64,000 nucleotides of DNA from Leuctra nigra (lineage: Eukaryota > Arthropoda > Insecta > Plecoptera > Leuctridae): NCBI GenBank assembly GCA_934045905.1, contig OW203762.1, forward strand, positions 3,224,001-3,288,000. The letters are read 5' to 3'. Positions 1 through 12,800 of this stretch are shown piece after piece. Every line of letters begins with the position of its first letter. The stretch's first letter is position 1. Below the pieces are notes generated by a model, which saw only the letters and a list, made by a program, of their open reading frames with translations, did not search any database and was not told where the DNA came from. The translations under genes and the position numbers were made by a program.

Positions 1-356
1 ACTTAAGATCATATTTGACCTTGGAAAAATGTTTGAATTTTTTAATATTTTTTTCTGAACTCTACTTGAAAAGAACTTTCATTCGATACCATATTCGATG
101 TATTTACATTACCCTGTAAATTAATAATCGCATTTAATTGTTTTTCACTAATTGACCAATCAGAGGCAGCCACCCTGTTTTGATTTTGGTAGACTTTTGG
201 TATGTTATGCAGTAATTTTTTCTGAATCCAACGATATAAAATACTCTAATGTTGCAATTAGTGGGGGGTTAGGTCCTTTTTTTGGCTTTAGACTCTGGAC
301 TAGTAGCTAATGCATACATTTTATTTTATTTGCCCGGTTGTAGGTAGGTGTCCCGA
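1..356. other. No gene recognised (left edge of window)
   Basis: AT-rich sequence. I see no coding exon, RNA gene or mobile-element terminus in it. Confidence 0.5.
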
Positions 357-611
357 TAAGTAAGATCACAGCTGTCTGTACACTTGTCAATAGTTCCTCC
401 TCCTGTGAGCTGCCTGTCGTCCGAGTTAAAATTGTAGTTCCTCACTTGCTGTCCTGGGAAGGGGCCGCCACCGTTGCTCATTTGAATAGCCAAGGCGACG
501 GTGGCGGCCCTTTCCAGGGACGGCAAGTGAGGAACTACAATTTTAACTCGGACGACAGGCAGCTCACAGGAGGAGGTACGAACGACGAGTGTACAGATGG
601 CTGTGAGTAAG
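357..611. repeat. Long inverted repeat (hairpin), arms about 115 bp
   Basis: The left arm (about 357-476) is the imperfect reverse complement of the right arm (about 497-611), with a spacer of only about 20 bp. The best-matching part pairs ACAATTTTAACTCGGACGAC on the right with its complement at about 415-435. The 98-aa minus-strand reading frame here is a by-product of the symmetry. It lies just upstream of the SAMD3-like gene. It may be a foldback element; no terminal motif or target duplication was found. Confidence 0.8.
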
Positions 612-828
612 ATAAAGTTCACTTTAGCGGTCCCAATTGCTGCAATTCATTAGCGGTTGCCATGGTTTCAGCCATGGTTGTCTAAATTTACACTAGACAT
701 GGAGGCTCTACGCAGATTATAGTCCATTATCCTTACCTAGGCACTAGGCATATGGTAGATAATAGTACCTATCTAACAAATTTTTATCTTAACAAGAGGA
801 AATTGAACATGTCTAGGTACTACGTACC

Positions 829-3800
829 ATGGCGGACGACGTTGTGAAGCATCTTTTATGATCATGGGATTTGGCGGATCTTGTTGACCTCTTCAAAGGT
901 AAGCATCAATAGTAGGTCCTACCTACCTACAGGTAATTTGTGGTATTATTATTGCACTGCCCAGTAAGATTCAAGTCCGACTCTCAAAAGTACCTACTAT
1001 TTACCTAAGAAGGTAGTAGTTACTATAGGTACATACAGCGACATTCAATAGTTCCTCCACCGGTTTCCCATACCAACATGGGGATTTGACCGGCTTCTTT
1101 TGAATGTGACCCTACCTTGCTTGCACATTCATGCAATACATCTCATTGTGTGCTAGATTACCTAGTCTTTCTAGAACATCGTCGTGTACACACACTCAAC
1201 AAATCATAAAACAGTATTTAAAAAAAAATTATTCGCTGAAAAAAATTGATGGCACCTTCTATGAAGTCTGTGCTAACGCATTATCTACCTCTAGTAGGTG
1301 AGCTCTGATTTCAATTGATAATAACAAGGATTGATTGTCAAGGAACCTGACAAGCAGCCAATCCGTTTCGTTCAATACCGTTTTATGATTTGTTGAGTGT
1401 ACATTCATCAAACACTAGGATTAGAGGTGCTTGGTTATACGGTTGTAGGAGGTTTTACCGACGGAGCTTTAACCGACGGAGGTTTTACCGATATATGAAA
1501 TCACATGGAGGTTTTGCCGACGGGGAAAATAACCTAGGCGGAGGTTTTACTGTCCTTCCTTCTGTCAAGGGTGGGTAAGGTGTAATTTAGGGGGGGGGGG
1601 GGGGGGGGGGGGGGGAGTATCATCCCAACATGATAACAAATTTTTGAGAAAAAACTCATTTTCCAAAAATCTAGTTTTAGTTATCTGGAAATATTGGAAA
1701 ATTTGTTTTTTGTCTCAAAAATTAGTTTTCTTCTTAAAAACAGTGGTACATTGTGTTTGCTCCAAATTGTCGAAATTTGCAGATATCTAGTTTTTGACTG
1801 ACAGTTTAAAAACAAATTTTTGTTCAATTTTGTGGTGAATTTGATTTGCTTTAAGTTAATGAAATTTCCAGCCTTTTAGTTTTTAGCACGTTAAAAATTT
1901 TTGTTGAGCGCCATTTAATTTATTTTTGTTCTTTTATGTTTTTACATATTCTTTTTGATGAAAATATTCTATAGATAAGGAACACAGGATTGGAAAAAAG
2001 TCTATGATAAAGATAAATGATCTAGATCTATGATAGATCTATGATAAAGTCAATGAAATTACATTGTCGGTAAAACCTCCGCCTGGTGGCGGTAAAACCT
2101 CCGTCGGTAAAACCTCCTCCCCCTCAAATCGGTAATACCTCCGTTTACCGGTTATACATACCACCCCCCCCCCCCCCCCCCCCCCCCCCCCCACCCTCCT
2201 TGATTCACTTTAATCAAAGTACCTAATGGTACATTCTTAATGAGCTGAAAACACCCTGATGTATCCATTCCAGATCAAGACATCGACGAATTTGCTTTAA
2301 AAGCACTAGACGACGAATTGATCAAGCAACTTATTCCATCAATTGGAAAGAGAGCTAGGTTTTTACTGTGCTACAGACAGTACTATCGCGAAGATCCTAG
2401 GGCAGAATGCCCAAACTTGGTAAGTTGCCTACCTAATGATTTTGTATAGTAGGTTAAGTTAATGTTCGAGGAGTGAAACATCATTTAAAGTTTTCAATTT
2501 AAATTCAAATGAATATCAATTAGTACACGGATTCATACTGAGGCAGCGAGCGCCTACTAAAACCTACCTCGCTGTCTCAGTTGGAATCTGCTACGACGTC
2601 ATTTCTGTTTTTACTGTATTAAAACTATTCAAGTTAAAACTACTCTTTTAAATCAAACTTTAATGCGTCAAATGATTACTAAATTTACATACTTCCTAGG
2701 CTCAATGTCTTTTGGCAAACATGTTATGAATGTGTGCTGTGTCTAATGAACATAAAATGCATTAACCCCGCAAGAAAATATTGGTGAATGTCTGATGGTC
2801 TGATGTGGATCTGTCGGGAATCCAGCAGTCTGATGCGGATCTGTCGGGAAGATAATATTTTTCCGAATATTTCCTGTAGGTATTAGGTACATTGTACCTG
2901 GTAGTATGATGTGGGGGTTTAGATATGTTTTTCATAATGATGTCAAAAATATAGCGAGTGCATGATAATTTCCTACTGTGTATTTTCCAGATTTCGGAGT
3001 CAACACGATCGTTTTCCTTGGTGAGCAATGTGCATGTCCATGCATACTTACATTTCATTAATTTACTGTTAATTAGTTCTGATAAATAACTGGGAGTAGA
3101 TGCCTACTACATTTGAAATAATCATAAGATGATTCTGATCTGAATGTGTTGACTGATGGTTATCTTATTATTGTTTTACCTACTTTTCCTTCAATTTTTT
3201 TCAGTATGATTTTGATACTTCAACAAATATTCATTCACCGATGCAACAAACTGAATATGGTGTTGATGTGAGTATTGAGAATACATACTATTGAATGCAT
3301 AATTGGTAAATTCTTACATTTTGTTAAATTTAACTGCTAATTCCAAAGGTCTGCCATTGGGTGATAATATGAATCTAAGACTCTTAGATTGTACTGCAAT
3401 GTTGCACTTCTTTGGCCATGAGCCAACAACGGTGAGATGAACCACTACACTTACGCGGACGCCACTCCAGGGTTTCTTGTCAGCCAAAAATAAAATTAAA
3501 TACCTATGCATTTCTTTTACAGCAGAATCTGAGTACGGCGTCAACTGTTCCATTTGCTTCACCGCCTTACGAGTCTACTGTTGAGGTTAGTTCGATGCAG
3601 ATATTTTTGATTTCTTACCAGATGTATCTTGACATCATAAAATTAAATACCTATGCATTTCTTTTACAGCAGAATCTGAGTACGGCGTCAACAGCTGTTC
3701 CATTTGCTTCACCGCCTTACGAGTCTACTGTTGAGGTTAGTTCGATGCAGATATTTTTGATTTCTTACCAGATGTATCTTGACATCATAAAATTAAATAC

Positions 3801-6800
3801 CTATGCATTTCTTTTACAGCGGAATCTGAGTACGGCGTCAACTGTACCATTTGGGGCTTCACCGCCTTACGAGTCTACTGTTGAGGTTAGTTCGATGCAG
3901 ATATTTTTGATTTCTTACCAGATGTATCTTGACATCATAAAATTAAATACCTATACATTTCTTTTACAGCGGAATCTGAGTACGGCGTCAACTGTTCCAT
4001 TTGGGGCTTCACCGCCTTACGAGTCTACTGTTGAGGTTAGTTCGATGCAGATATTTTTGATTTCTTACCAGATGTATCTTGACATCATAAAATTAAATAC
4101 CTATACATTTCTTTTACAGCGGAATCTGAGTACGGCGTCAAATGTACCATTTGGGGCTTCACCGCCTTACGAGTCTACTGTTGAGGTTAGTTCGATGCAG
4201 ATATTTTTGATTTCTTACCAGATGTATCTTGACATCATAAAATTAAATACCTATACATTTCTTTTACAGCGGAATCTGAGTACGGCGTCAACTGTTCCAT
4301 TTGGGCTTCACCGCCTTACGAGTCTACTGTTGAGGTTAGTTCAATGCAGATATTTTTGATTTCTTACCAGATGTATCTTGACATCATAAAATTAAATACC
4401 TATACATTTCTTTTACAGCGGAATCTGAGTACGGCGTCAACTGTTCCATTTGGGGCTTCACCGCCTTACGAGTCTACTGTTGAGGTTAGTTCAATGCAGA
4501 TATTTTTGATTTCTTACCAGATGTATCTTGACATCATAAAATTAAATACCTATACAATTCTTTTACAGTGGAATCTGAGTACGGCGTCAACTGTTCCATT
4601 TGGGGCTTCACCGCCTTACGAGTCTACTGTTGAGGTTAGTTCGATGCAGATATTTTTGATTTCTTACCAGATGTATCTTGACATCATAAAATTAAATACC
4701 TATACAATTCTTTTACAGTGGAATCTGAGTACGGCGTCAACTGTTCCATTTGGGGCTTCACCGCCTTACGAGTCTACTGTTGAGGTTATTTCGATGCAGA
4801 TATTTTTGATTTCTTACCAGATGTATCTTGACATCATAAAATTAAATACCTGCTATGCATTTCTTTTACAGCGGAATCTGAGTACGGCGTCAACTGTTCC
4901 ATTTGGGGCTTCACCGCCTTACGAATCTACTGTTGAGGTTAGTTCGATGCAGATATTTTTGATTTCTTACCAGATCTATCTTGACGTCATAAAATTAAAT
5001 ACCTATACATTTCTTTTACAGCGGAATCTGAGTACGGCGTTAACTGTTCCATTTGGGGCTTCACCGCCTTACGAGTCTACTGTTGAGGTTAGTTCGATGC
5101 AGATATTTTTGATTTCCTACCAGATGTATCTTGACATCATAAAATTAAATACCTGCTATGCATTTCTTTTACAGCGGAATCTGAGTACGGCGTCAACTGT
5201 TCCATTTGGGGCTTCACCGCCTTACGAGTCTACTGTTGAAGTTAGTTCGATGCAGATATTTTTGATTTCTTACCAGATGTATCTTGACATCATAAAATTA
5301 AATACCTATACATTTCTTTTACAGCGGAATCTGAGTACGGCGTCAACTGTTCCAATTGGGGCTTCACCGCCTTACGAGTCTACTGTTGAGGACAGTTCGA
5401 TGCAGATATTTTTGATTTCTTACCAGATGTATCTTGACATCATAAAATTAAATACCAATGCATTTCTTTTACAGCGGAATCTGAGTACGGCGTCAACTGT
5501 TCCATTTGGGGCTTCACCGCCTTACGAGTCTACTGTTGAGGTTAGTTCGATGCAGATATTTTTGATTTCTTACCAGATCTATCTTGACATTATAAAATTA
5601 AATACCTGCTATACATTTCTTTTACAGTGGAATCTGAGTACGGCGTCAACTGTTCCATTTGGGGCTTCACCGCCTTACGAGTCTACTGTTGAGGTTAGTT
5701 CGATGCAGATATTTTTGATTTCTTACCAGATCTATCTTGACATCATAAAATTAAATACCTATGCATTTCTTTTACAGCGGAATCTGAGTACGGCGTCAAC
5801 TGTTCCATTTGGGGCTTCACCGCCTTACGAGTCTACTGTTGAGGTAAGTTCGATGCAGATATTTTTGATTTATTACCAGATGTATCTTGACATCATAAAA
5901 TTAAATACCTATTCATTTCTTTTACAGCGGAATCTGAGTACGGCGTCAACTGTTCCAATTGGGGCTTCACCGCCTTACGAGTCTACTGTTGAGGTAAGTT
6001 CGATGCAGATATTTTTGATTTCTTACCAGATGTATCATGAAATCATAAAATTAAATACCATGCATTCCTTTTACAGCGGAATCTGAGTACGACGTCAACT
6101 GTTCCATTTGGGGCTTCACCGCCTTACGAGTCTACTGTTGAGGTTAGTTCGATGCAGATATTTTTGATTTCTTACCAGATCTATCTTGACATCATAAAAT
6201 TAAATACCTATGCATTTCTTTTACAGCGGAATCTGAGTACGGCGTCAACTGTTCCATTTGGGGCTTCACCGCCTTACGAGTCTACTGTTGAGGTTAGTTC
6301 GATGCAGATATTTTTGATTTCTTACCAGATCTATCTTGACATTATAAAATTAAATACCTATGCATTTCTTTTACAGTGGAATCTGAGTACGGCGTCAACT
6401 GTTCCATTTGCGGCTTCACCGCCTTACGAGTCTACTGTTGAGGTTATTTAGATGCAGATATTTTTGATTTCTTACCAGATCTATCTTGACATCATAAAAT
6501 TAAATACCTATGCATTTCTTTTACAGCGGAATCTGAGTACGGCGTCAACTGTTCCATTTGGGGCTTCTCCGCCTTACGAGTCTACTGTTGAGGTTAGTTC
6601 GATGCAGATATTTTTGATTTCTTACCAGATCTATCTTGACATCATAAAATTAAATACCTATACATTTCTTTTACAGTGGAATCTGAGTACGGCGTCAACT
6701 GTTCCATTTGGGGCTTCACCGCCTTACGAGTCTACTGTTGAGGTAAGTTCGATGCAGATATTTTTGATTTATTACCAGATGTATCTTGACATCATAAAAT

Positions 6801-9800
6801 TAAATACCTATGCATTTCTTTTACAGTGGAATCTAAGTACGGCGTCAACTGTTCCATTTGGGGCTTCACCGCCTTACGAGTATACTGTTGAGGTTAGTTC
6901 GATGCAGATATTTTTGATTTATTACCAGATGTATCTTGACATCATAAAATTAAATACCTATACATTTCTTTTACAGCGGAATCTGAGTACGGCGTCAACT
7001 GTTCCAATTGGGGCTTCACCGCCTTACGAGTCTACTGTTGAGGTTAGTTCAATGCAGATATTTTTTATTTCTAACCAGATGTATCTAGACATCATAAAAT
7101 TAAATACACATTTCTTTTACAGCAGAATCTGAGTACGGCGTCAACTGTTCCATTTGGGGCTTCACCGCCTTACGAGTCTACTGTTGAGGTTAGTTCGATG
7201 CAGATATTTTTGATTTCTTACCAGATCTATCTTGACATTATAAAATTAAATACCTGCTATACATTTCTTTTACAGTGGAATCTGAGTACGGCGTCAACTG
7301 TTCCATTTGGGGCTTCACCGCCTTACGAGTCTACTGTTGAGGTAAGTTCGATGCAGATATTTTTGATTTATTACCAGATGTATCTTGACATCATAAAATT
7401 AAATACCTATGCATTTCTTTTACAGTGGAATCTGAGTACGGCGTCAACTGTTCCATTTGTGGCTTCACCGCCTTACGAGTATACTGTTGAGGTTAGTTCG
7501 ATGCAGATATTTTTGATTTCTTACCAGATCTATCTTGACATCATAAAATTAAATACCTATGCATTTCTTTTACAGCGGAATCTGAGTACGGCGTCAACTG
7601 TTCCATTTGGGGCTTCACCGCCTTACGAGTCTACTGTTGAGGTTAGTTCGATGCAGATATTTTTGATTTCTTACCAGATGTATCTTGACATTATAAAATT
7701 AAATACCTGCTATACATTTCTTTTACAGTGGAATCTGAGTACGGCGTCAACTGTTCCATTTGGGGCTTCACCGCCTTACGAGTCTACTGTTGAGGTAAGT
7801 TCGATGCAGATATTTTTGATTTATTACCAGATGCATCTTGACATCATAAAATTAAATACCTATGCATTTCTTTTACAGTGGAATCTGAGTACGGCGTCAA
7901 CTGTTCCATTTGGGGCTTCACCGCCTTACGAGTCTACTGTTGAGGTTAGTTCGATGCAGATATTTTTGATTTCTTACCAGATCTATCTTGACATCATAAA
8001 ATTAAATACCTATGCATTTCTTTTACAGCGGAATCTAAGTACGGCGTCAACTGTTCCATTTGGGGCTTCACCGCCTTACGAGTCTACTGTTGAGGTTAGT
8101 TCGATGCAGATATTTTTGATTTCTTACCAGATCTATCTTGACATTATAAAATTAAATACCTGCTATACATTTCTTTTACAGTGGAATCTGAGTACGGCGT
8201 CAACTGTTCCATTTGGGGCTTCACCGCCTTACGAGTCTACTGTTGAGGTTAGTTCGATGCAGATATTTTTGATTTTTTACCAGATCTATCTTGACATTAT
8301 AAAATTAAATACCTGCTATACATTTCTTTTACAGTGGAATCTGAGTACGGCGTCAACTGTTCCATTTGGGGCTTTACCGCCTTACGAGTCTACTGTTGAG
8401 GTAAGTTCGATGCAGATATTTTTGATTTATTACCAGATGTATCTTGACATCATAAAATTAAATACCTATACATTTCTTTTACAGCGGAATCTGAGTACGG
8501 CGTCAACTGTTCCAATTGGGGCTTCACCGCCTTACGAGTCTACTGTTGAGGTTAGTTCGATGCAGATATTTTTGATTTCTTACCAGATGTTTCATGACAT
8601 CATAAAATTAAACACCATGCATTCCTTTTACAGCGGAATCTGAGTACGGCGTCAACTGTTCCATTTGGGGCTTCACCGCCTTACGAGTCTACTGTTGAGT
8701 TTAGTTCGATGCAGATATTTTTGATTTCTTACCAGATGTATCTTGACATCATAAAATTAAATACCTATACATTTCTTTTACAGCGGAATCTGAGTACGGC
8801 GTCAACTGTTCCATTTGGGGCTTCACCGCCTTACGAGTCTACTGTTGAGGTTAGTTCAATGCAGATATTTTTGATTTCTTACCAGATGTATCTTGACATC
8901 ATAAAATTAAATACCTATACATTTCTTTTACAGCGGAATCTGAGTACGGCGTCAACTGTTCCAATTGGGGCTTCACCGCCTTACGAGTCTACTGTTGAGG
9001 TAAGTTCGATGCAGATATTTTTGATTTCTTACCAGATGTTTCATGACATCATAAAATTAAACACCATGCATTCCTTTTACAGCGGAATCTGAGTACGGCG
9101 TCAACTGTTCCATTTGGGGCTTCACCGCCTTACGAGTCTACTGTTCAGGTTAGTTCAATGCAGATATTTTTGATTTCTTACCAGATGTATCTTGACATCA
9201 TAAAATTAAATACCTATGCATTTCTTTTACAGCGGAATCTGAGTACGGCGTCAACTGTTCCATTTAGGGCTTCACCGCCTACGAGTCTACTGTTGAGGTT
9301 AGTTCGATGCAGATATTTTTGATTTCTTACCAGATGTATCTTGACATCATAAAATTAAATACCTATACATTTATTTTACAGCGGAATCTGAGTACGGCGT
9401 CAACTGTTCCATTTGGGGCTTCACCGCCTTACGAGTCTACTGTTGAGGTTAGTTCGATGCAGATATTTTTGATTTCTTACCTGATGTATCTTGACATCAT
9501 AAAATTAAATACCTATGCATTTCTTTTACAGCGGAATCTGAGTACGGCGTCAACTGTTCCATTTGGGGCTTCACCGCCTTACGAGTATACTGTTGAGGTT
9601 AGTTTGATGCAGATATTTTTGATTTCTTACCAGATGTATCTTGACATCATAAAATTAAATACCTATACATTTCTTTTACAGCGGAATCTGAGTACGGCGT
9701 CAACTGTTCCATTTGGGGCTTCACCGCCTTACGAGTCTACTGTTGAGGTAAGTTCGATGCAGATATTTTTGATTTCTTACCAGATGTATCTTGACATCAT

Positions 9801-12800
9801 AAAATTAAATACCTATACATTTCTTTTACAGCGGAATCTGAGTACGGCGTCAACTGTTCCATTTGGGGCTTCACCGCCTTACGAGTCTACTGTTGAGGTT
9901 AGTTCGATGCAGATATTTTTGATTTCTTACCAGATGTATCTTGACATCATAAAATTAAATACCTATACATTTCTTTTACAGCGGAATCTGAGTACGGCGT
10001 CAACTGTTCCATTTGGGGCTTCACCGCCTTACGAGTCTACTGTTGAGGTAAGTTCGATGCAGATATTTTTTATTTCTTACCAGATGTATCTTGACATCAT
10101 AAAATTTAATACCTATACATTTCTTTTACAGCGGAATCTGAGTACGGCGTCAACTGTTCCATTTGGGGCTTCACCGCCTTACGAGTCTACTGTTGAGGTA
10201 AGTTCGATGCAGATATTTTTGATTTCTTACCAGATGTATCTTGACATCATAAAATTAAATACCTATACATTTCTTTTACAGCGGAATCTGAGTACGGCGT
10301 CAACTGTTCCATTTGGGGCTTCACCGCCTGACGTGTCTACTGTTGAGGATAGTTCGATGCAGATATTTTTTATTTCTTACCAGATGTATCTTGACATCAT
10401 AAAATTAAATACCTATACATTTCTTTTACAGCGGAATCTGAGTACGGCGTCAACTGTTCCATTTGGGGCTTCACCGCCTTACGAGTCTACTGTTGAGGTA
10501 AGTTCGATGCAGATATTTTTGATTTCTTACCAGATGTATCTTGACATCATAAAATTAAATACCTATAAGTACATTTCTTTTACAGCGGAATCTGAGTACG
10601 GCGCCAACTGTTCCATTTGGGGCTTCACCGCCTTACGAGTCTACTGTTGAGGTAAGTTCGATGCAGATATTTTTGATTTCTTACCAGATGTATCTTGACA
10701 TCATAAAATTAAATACCTATGCATTTCTTTTACAGCGGAATCTGAGTACGGCGTCAACTGTTCCATTTGGGGCTTCACCGCCTTACGAGTCTACTGTTGA
10801 GGTTAGTTCGATGCAGATATTTTTGATTTCTTACCAGATGTATCTTGACATCATAAAATTAAATACCTATACATTTCTTTTACAGCGGAATCTAAGTACG
10901 GCGTCAACCGTTCCATTTGGGGCTTCACCGCCTTACGAGTCTACTGTTGAGGTAAGTTCGATGCAGATATTTTTGATTTCTTACCAGATGTATCTTGACA
11001 TCATAAAATTAAATACCTATACATTTCTTTTACAGCGGAATCTGAGTACGGCGTCAACTGTTCCATTTGGGGCTTCACCGCCTTACGAGTCTACTGTTGA
11101 GGTAAGTTCGATGCAGATATTTTTGATTTCTTACCAGATGTATCTTGACATCATAAAATTAAATACCTATACATTTCTTTTACAGCGGAATCTGAGTACG
11201 GCGTCAACTGTTCCATTTGGGGCTTCACCCCCTGACGAGTCTACTGTTGAGGATAGTTCGATGCAGATATTTTTTATTTCTTACCAGATGTATCTTGACA
11301 TCATAAAATTAAATACCTATACATTTCTTTTACAGCGGAATCTGAGTACGGCGTCAACTGTTCTATTTGGGGCTTCACCGCCTTACGAGTCTACTGTTGA
11401 GGTAAGTTCGATGCAGATATTTTTGATTTCTTACCAGATGTATCTTGACATCATAAAATTAAATACCTATACATTTCTTTTACAGCGGAATCTGAGTACG
11501 GCGCCAACTGTTCCATTTGGGGCTTCACCGCCTTACGAGTCTACTGTTGAGGTTAGTTCGATGCATATATTTTTGATTTCTTACCAGATGTATCTTGACA
11601 TCATAAAATTAAATACCTATGCATTTCTTATACAGCGGAATCTGAGTACGGCGTCAACTGTTCCATTTGGGGTTTCACCGCCTTACGAGTCTACTGTTGA
11701 GGTTAGTTCGATGCAGATATTTTTGATTTATTACCAGATGTATCTTGACATCATAAAATTAAATACCTATGCATTTCTTTTACAGCGGAATCTGAGTACG
11801 GCGTCAACAGTTCCATTTGGGGCTTCACCGCCTTACGAGTCTACTGTTGAGGTTAGTTCGATGCAGATATTTTTGATTTCTTACCAGATGTATCTTGACA
11901 TCATAAAATTAAATACCTAACCATTTCTTTACAGCGGAATCTGAGTACGGCGTCAACTGTTCCATTTGGGGCTTCACCGCCTTACGAGTCTACTGTTGAG
12001 GTAAGTTCGATGCAGATATTTTTGATTTCTTACCAGATGTATCTTGACATCATAAAATTAAATACCTTTACATTTCTTTTACAGCGGAATCTGAGTACGG
12101 CGTCAACTGTTCCATTTGGGGCTTCACCGCCTTACGAGTCTACTGTTGAGGTAAGTTCGATGCAGATATTTTTGATCTCTTACCAGATGTATCTTGACAT
12201 CATAAAATTAAATACCTATACATTTCTTTTACAGCGGAATCTGAGTACGGCGTCAACTGTTCCATTTGGGGCTTCACCGCCTTACGAGTCTACTGTTGAG
12301 GTTAGTTCGATGCAGATATTTTTGATTTCTTACCAGATGTATCTTGACATCATAAAATTAAATACCTATACATTTCTTTTACAGCGGAATCTGAGTACGG
12401 CGTCAACTGTTCCATTTGGGGCTTCACCGCCTTACGAGTCTTCTGTTGAGGTTAGTTCGATGCAGATATTTTTGATTTCTTACCAGATGTATCTTGACAT
12501 CATAAAATTAAATACCTATACATTTCTTTTACAGCGGAATCTGAGTACGGCGTCAACTGTTCCATTTGGGGCTTCACCGCCTTACGAGTCTACTGTTGAG
12601 GTTAGTTTGATGCAGATATTTTTGATTTCTTACCAGATGTATCTTGACATCATAAAATTAAATACCTATGCATTTCTTTTACAGCGGAATCTGAGTACGG
12701 CGTCAACTGTTCCATTTGGGGCTTCACCGCCTTACGAGTCTACTGTTGAGGTTAGTTCGATGCAGATATTTTTGATTTCTTACCAGATGTATCTTGACAT

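Noticed and set aside
326..622. 98-aa minus-strand protein
   Set aside because: It is produced by the two arms of the hairpin and has no protein-like features.
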